DNA from: Vicinamibacteraceae bacterium
GTDB lineage: Bacteria; Acidobacteriota; Thermoanaerobaculia; Multivoradales; Multivoraceae
NCBI GenBank assembly: GCA_012270995.1
Contig: JAAXHG010000030.1
Span: 1-64,000 of the forward strand
Direction: 5' to 3'
DNA length: 64,000 bases
Within the stretch, counting starts at the first letter, position 1; the number at the start of each line of letters is the position of its first letter. The notes under the pieces are model-generated. The model worked only from the letters and a program-made list of their open reading frames with translations. It had not been told where the DNA came from and searched no databases. Shown in pieces: positions 61,601 through 64,000 of the stretch. The translations under genes and the position numbers were made by a program.

Positions 61601-64000
61601 TCGCCGTGTGCTCCTCCGGGCGGAGCATGGAGTAGCCGCCGTCCAGGAGTTGCAGGTCGTAGTCGTCCGGGTCTTCGCGTAACCATTCCAGCGTGCCGTT
61701 GCACCGCCAGGCCGGGCAGCGATCGTGCGGCGTCCGGCGGACCGTGCGGGCGCGGCAACTGCGGCAGCGGAAGACGCCGTGGTGGGGCGACAGCTCGATC
61801 CGGTCGGCGTCGACCTGGTAGACGCCGCTGGCGTTCGGCATCGGGCGGCTGCGGGCGCCCAGAAGCTGCACCTGCTTCAGCAGACCGCGCTCGGCCAGCA
61901 TTTCGAACAGACTTCGCAGCAGTTCCTCCGCCTGCTCGGGCTCGGCGCCCCACTTCGCGGCCATCTGCCTCATCGTCGTCTCGCCGCCGTCGCTCAGCCA
62001 CTGCAGGACGCGGCCGCGATCGTCGCCGGGTCCGCGCTTCAGCTTGACGCCCTTCGGTCCGCCGGACCGCCGGAGGTACCCCTGCTGAATCTCCAGGTCG
62101 CCGGGGAGGCGGTTCCGGGTGAAGGTCAGATACTCCGCGTCGTAGAGGACCTTCTGCCGGCGAACGTAGTCGAGTGCCGCGGCGACCCCCTCGCGCATCG
62201 ATTCCGGCGGCAGTCCGAGCCGGTTTGCGTGGTCCTGGATCCACGGCAGCGAAGCGTCCAGGCCGGCGTAGTCGACCTTCATTCGCCCCCAAGGTTCCAG
62301 CCCCAAGGGTTGCCGGGCGGACTCGGAGATCTCGCGCAGCACCTGCATGCGCAGGAACTTCCGCCGCTCGTCCCGGTGGCGTTGGCCGGCTGCCTCCCGG
62401 CGGGCCACGACCCAGACTTCCGGGATCAGAGCGCGCGAGAGCGGCTCGTCCTTCTCCAGAGCATCGTCGAGGAACCAGGTCAGGTCGCCCACCGACCTGT
62501 GCCCATGCTTGAGTCCGTCCGCCATCAACGACCGCAGGCGGAACCGGCGCGCGTGGTCCTTCATCCATCCGGCCTGGAAGGCGGCATCCTGGCGGTTGTC
62601 GCAGAACACGAGCAGCCGCGGCCGCTCCGAGTGATGGACCATGTCCTGGGCCAGAACGTGCACATCGGCGGCGTTGCTGGCGCGCACCGGCCGCGCCGGC
62701 TCGCGGTAGCGGCCGCCTCCGCCCCGGCCGCCCAGCGCGTTGCACGAGAGGCAGCTCGTCAGGACTCCGGGCTTGTCCGACTTCTGCCGGACGGCGTGGA
62801 GGCGGATCCGTGGCCCGGGCGCGCCGCAGGCGAGGCAGTCCCCACCTGACCGTTCATGCGCGGCGCCGCAGTGCCGGCAGAGGTGGACCGGAGCGGTTCG
62901 CCGTGCGAGGACGTTCGCGGCCTCACTGTTTCGGTTGCGTGGTCCCGGGTCGGGACCGTCTTCGTCTTCCGCGTCGTGCTCGTCGCCGCCGATCAGCCGG
63001 TCCACGAGGACTACTCGCTTGCCCTCCCGGGCCTCGTCGAGCTTCCGCCAGACGACGCCGTCCCCATGCGGCTCGCCGCCGCCGGGGCGTTTGCCGCTGA
63101 ACCAGAAGTCCTCGAGGTAGGCCTCGTAGTAGTGCTGGCCGCAGGTGGTGCAGGTGAGCACGGGCAGATGGGCCGACCGCGCTTCGGCTGAGCGTGCGGC
63201 TTCGTCGGCAGACGGCGTCTCGCCGTGGTCGATCTCGTCTTCCGCGGCCAGCCACAGCCGCGGTTCGTCCGTGCCGTGCGGAAAGGACACGACCGCGCCG
63301 GGAATGCCGCGCACGAAGCCGTGGACCACCGGCCGCAGCAAGGGTCGGCCATCGCTGCGCGACGCGGCGGCCAGGGTCAGCCAAGCGAGGATCTCGGCTT
63401 CCGTGATCTCCCGGTCGATGGCTTCCTTGAGTTTCGGCCGCAGTTCGTGCAGCGGCCGCGGCTCGTGCAGCGCCTCGTTCAGCCGATAGACGATCTCGCT
63501 CCGCGCCAGAGCTCCGCGGAGCGCCTCGGGCCAGGGCTCACCGTCGAGATCCCGGCCGGCGATCGCTCGGTAGGAGCGGCGGACAGCGTCTCCGGGTCCT
63601 TCCGGGTCCTCCTCGACCGCCTCCACGCAGTCGGCAAGCAGTTCGGCTGTGTCTTCGGGTGGCGCCGCCGCTGGAAGCCATCGCTCCTCGCTCCAGAGCT
63701 CCTGCTCATAGTCCTCCCCGACCGTCTCGACGGCCCCCTCCGGCACGCCGAAGAACCGGGAGGCGAAGACGCGAGCCGTCTCCGGTCGCTCCGCGTCGAC
63801 GATCGTCGCCGACGTGGCGACGCAGACCGTGTCCGCGGCCTGCCGGCCGCAGAAGGCTCGCAGACGGCGGATGAGGCACGCGGTTTCGGCGCCCATCGCT
63901 CCGGTGAACGTGTGAGCCTCGTCGAACACGAGGTAGTCGAGACGGGCGTTCTGGAACAGTTCGGCGTCCCGCTGGCGGGTGAGGAGCAGCTCCAGTTGCT
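58620..64000 (-). CDS. Giant DEAH helicase with DUF1998/MZB, nuclease and LexA-like S24 domains (5' end outside the window)
   Basis: About 1792 residues are visible and the N-terminus lies beyond 64000. The first visible sequence is QLELLLTRQRDAELFQNARL, then YLVFDEAHTF (motif II). Then come VATSATI (near 63820), two Cys clusters (CTTCGQHYYE and CRHCGAAHERSGGDCLAC), FCDNRQDAAFQAGW (near 62600), VCTATLELGVDIG and QRAGRAGRRHR (near 61420). A MrfA/DUF1998-type region ends in CASGCGHSCIDCLQTF (near 59770). A PD-(D/E)XK-like part (LGTTTPDVVYWGQSGMPDVC, VYLDGLSEHLHGD) is next. Last is an S24 fold: GRSMEPRIPDGSVCLF, with Ser at 58953-58955 and Lys in TVKRYRSEK at 58818-58820. An AAAGAF stretch lies before it. 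A defence or DNA-damage role is inferred. Confidence 0.88.
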   Translation of the reverse strand, partial: QLELLLTRQRDAELFQNARLDYLVFDEAHTFTGAMGAETACLIRRLRAFCGRQAADTVCVATSATIVDAERPETARVFASRFFGVPEGAVETVGEDYEQELWSEERWLPAAAPPEDTAELLADCVEAVEEDPEGPGDAVRRSYRAIAGRDLDGEPWPEALRGALARSEIVYRLNEALHEPRPLHELRPKLKEAIDREITEAEILAWLTLAAASRSDGRPLLRPVVHGFVRGIPGAVVSFPHGTDEPRLWLAAEDEIDHGETPSADEAARSAEARSAHLPVLTCTTCGQHYYEAYLEDFWFSGKRPGGGEPHGDGVVWRKLDEAREGKRVVLVDRLIGGDEHDAEDEDGPDPGPRNRNSEAANVLARRTAPVHLCRHCGAAHERSGGDCLACGAPGPRIRLHAVRQKSDKPGVLTSCLSCNALGGRGGGGRYREPARPVRASNAADVHVLAQDMVHHSERPRLLVFCDNRQDAAFQAGWMKDHARRFRLRSLMADGLKHGHRSVGDLTWFLDDALEKDEPLSRALIPEVWVVARREAAGQRHRDERRKFLRMQVLREISESARQPLGLEPWGRMKVDYAGLDASLPWIQDHANRLGLPPESMREGVAAALDYVRRQKVLYDAEYLTFTRNRLPGDLEIQQGYLRRSGGPKGVKLKRGPGDDRGRVLQWLSDGGETTMRQMAAKWGAEPEQAEELLRSLFEMLAERGLLKQVQLLGARSRPMPNASGVYQVDADRIELSPHHGVFRCRSCRARTVRRTPHDRCPAWRCNGTLEWLREDPDDYDLQLLDGGYSMLRPEEHTAMVPNRERERLENLFKGRSDAVNCFVCTATLELGVDIGSLDAVLMRNVPPLPANYWQRAGRAGRRHRMAVDLTYCRPVSHDRAYFAQPEKLLAGRVDPPAFNLSNDVMVRKHVNASVLTGLQRLSREGSTATGGSTAAEKEQIRSALERCLPWRVSSWLFEDDSVRTAPFDFGPLAEVIRRYRRTLLAEAEAAFTQGWPEEDAEAVTPEALGHCVDSFTAGLEEAERSLRRRLEWALAQMERLHEARRRQGSLDPEDDALFYRCDRLVKRLKGQARRNRREAEGHYDANTFNVLAAQGFLPGYGLETGSVQAMAEVPVWHSGALAFNLPRPTGIALREYVPGNLIYANGHRFVARRFLRGGGEDREEMPAFEVSIEHQAVRQCDAGAPASTISGGALRTLAVCDVDLAHQSQISDDEDYRFQMAVAVHGVEREGHRGGRAFRWGEQDALLRQGVELRLVNVGSSSAIGDGSGLGYPVCTVCGQSVSPLSSERQQREFAKSHLERCGRPVDRIGFHADVTADVLSVPDLPEPTTAYSVLEALRFGAAGVLDMHLDDLQILVVGQVDRPQVNALLWDPMPGGSGLLDQLVERFEEVVQAAEAVVDGCASGCGHSCIDCLQTFRNGYYHKHLNRKTALECVRQWGRELSASHPIPAATPAGKEPTAQPVNEAERRLRYLLAAAGFAEGVRGEQIDLGPGLGTTTPDVVYWGQSGMPDVCVYLDGLSEHLHGDPRTAEQDREIRYWLRQRGHEVVEITVTDLDDAEAMSRHFVRLAMYLGADEVRKSVDADAAWFEAATPDAPTATAAPSEGGQSAQAGALRFVEPTPENRYRSCVPLLEDLEAAAGAFSDPHGALGEVADPETRWIAVDSGRQLTPDMFAAKVVGRSMEPRIPDGSVCLFRRDVAGGRAGRIVLVKLPDAVDPETGERFTVKRYRSEKRVAADGPWRHERITLEPLNPAFASIVLVAEDDQGSGAVNILAEFVDVLYMGAQRESKRN

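Overview
The window is a GC-rich, densely packed bacterial chromosome segment, probably from an uncultured Acidobacteriota. The inference rests on gene content: TonB-dependent receptors with carboxypeptidase-regulatory N-terminal domains, a DUF6152 protein, several copies of a secreted 'ADGKPD...YACHEGNY' family, sulfatases, and paired SSS and AbgT transporters. No rRNA is present, so the assignment is tentative. Genes often overlap by 1 to 14 bases, which implies translational coupling. The largest unannotated gaps are about 200 to 270 bases, beside the two receptors and around 56.6 kb.

Layout. 0-0.13 kb: tRNA-Glu whose 3' half sits in a large foldback. 0.2-6.7 kb (minus): a tandemly duplicated cassette of a small membrane Cys/His protein followed by a TonB-dependent receptor with very Asp/His-rich segments, probably for zinc or another transition metal. 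6.9-15.8 kb: enoyl-CoA hydratase coupled to an exported HpcH/HpaI aldolase, an SDR, three HEGNY-family secreted proteins (one fused to two VOC domains), a VapBC-like pair, DUF6152, and a decayed sulfatase. 15.9-29.6 kb: CocE/S15 hydrolase, metzincin-like protease coupled to a PhoD-like phosphatase, AbgT transporter, a small basic protein, SSS symporter, serine hydrolase, DUF1295 protein, GST, and a ZIP transporter with a His-rich tail. 29.6-35.3 kb (minus): an operon of AbgT transporter, small secreted protein, cytochrome c/copper-monooxygenase-like protein and PQQ dehydrogenase.

35.3-41.2 kb (minus): AAA/DUF4143 ATPase and a predicted defence locus, a GHKL (HSP90/sacsin-like) ATPase running into a DEAD/DEAH helicase, with apparent single-base frameshifts. 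41.3-49.6 kb: HupE/UreJ protein with a parvulin, nucleoside hydrolase, HEPN/MNT pair, MoxR with a VWA protein, and an SSS symporter with a membrane partner. 49.7-56.6 kb: heterodimeric ABC exporter, DoxX-like protein, and a tandem double sulfatase. 56.6-64 kb: a second defence-like island with a DUF433/DUF5615 toxin-antitoxin pair, antitoxin-like remnants, a frameshifted DUF4268 protein, and a very large helicase that runs off the window edge.

The strongest candidate for an undescribed system is the two-gene unit at 57.7-64 kb. It combines a DEAH helicase with a DUF1998/MZB-like region, a PD-(D/E)XK-like nuclease segment and a LexA-like S24 Ser/Lys domain in one chain, followed two bases later by a DUF4268 protein. 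The duplicated metal-receptor cassette is the second candidate.
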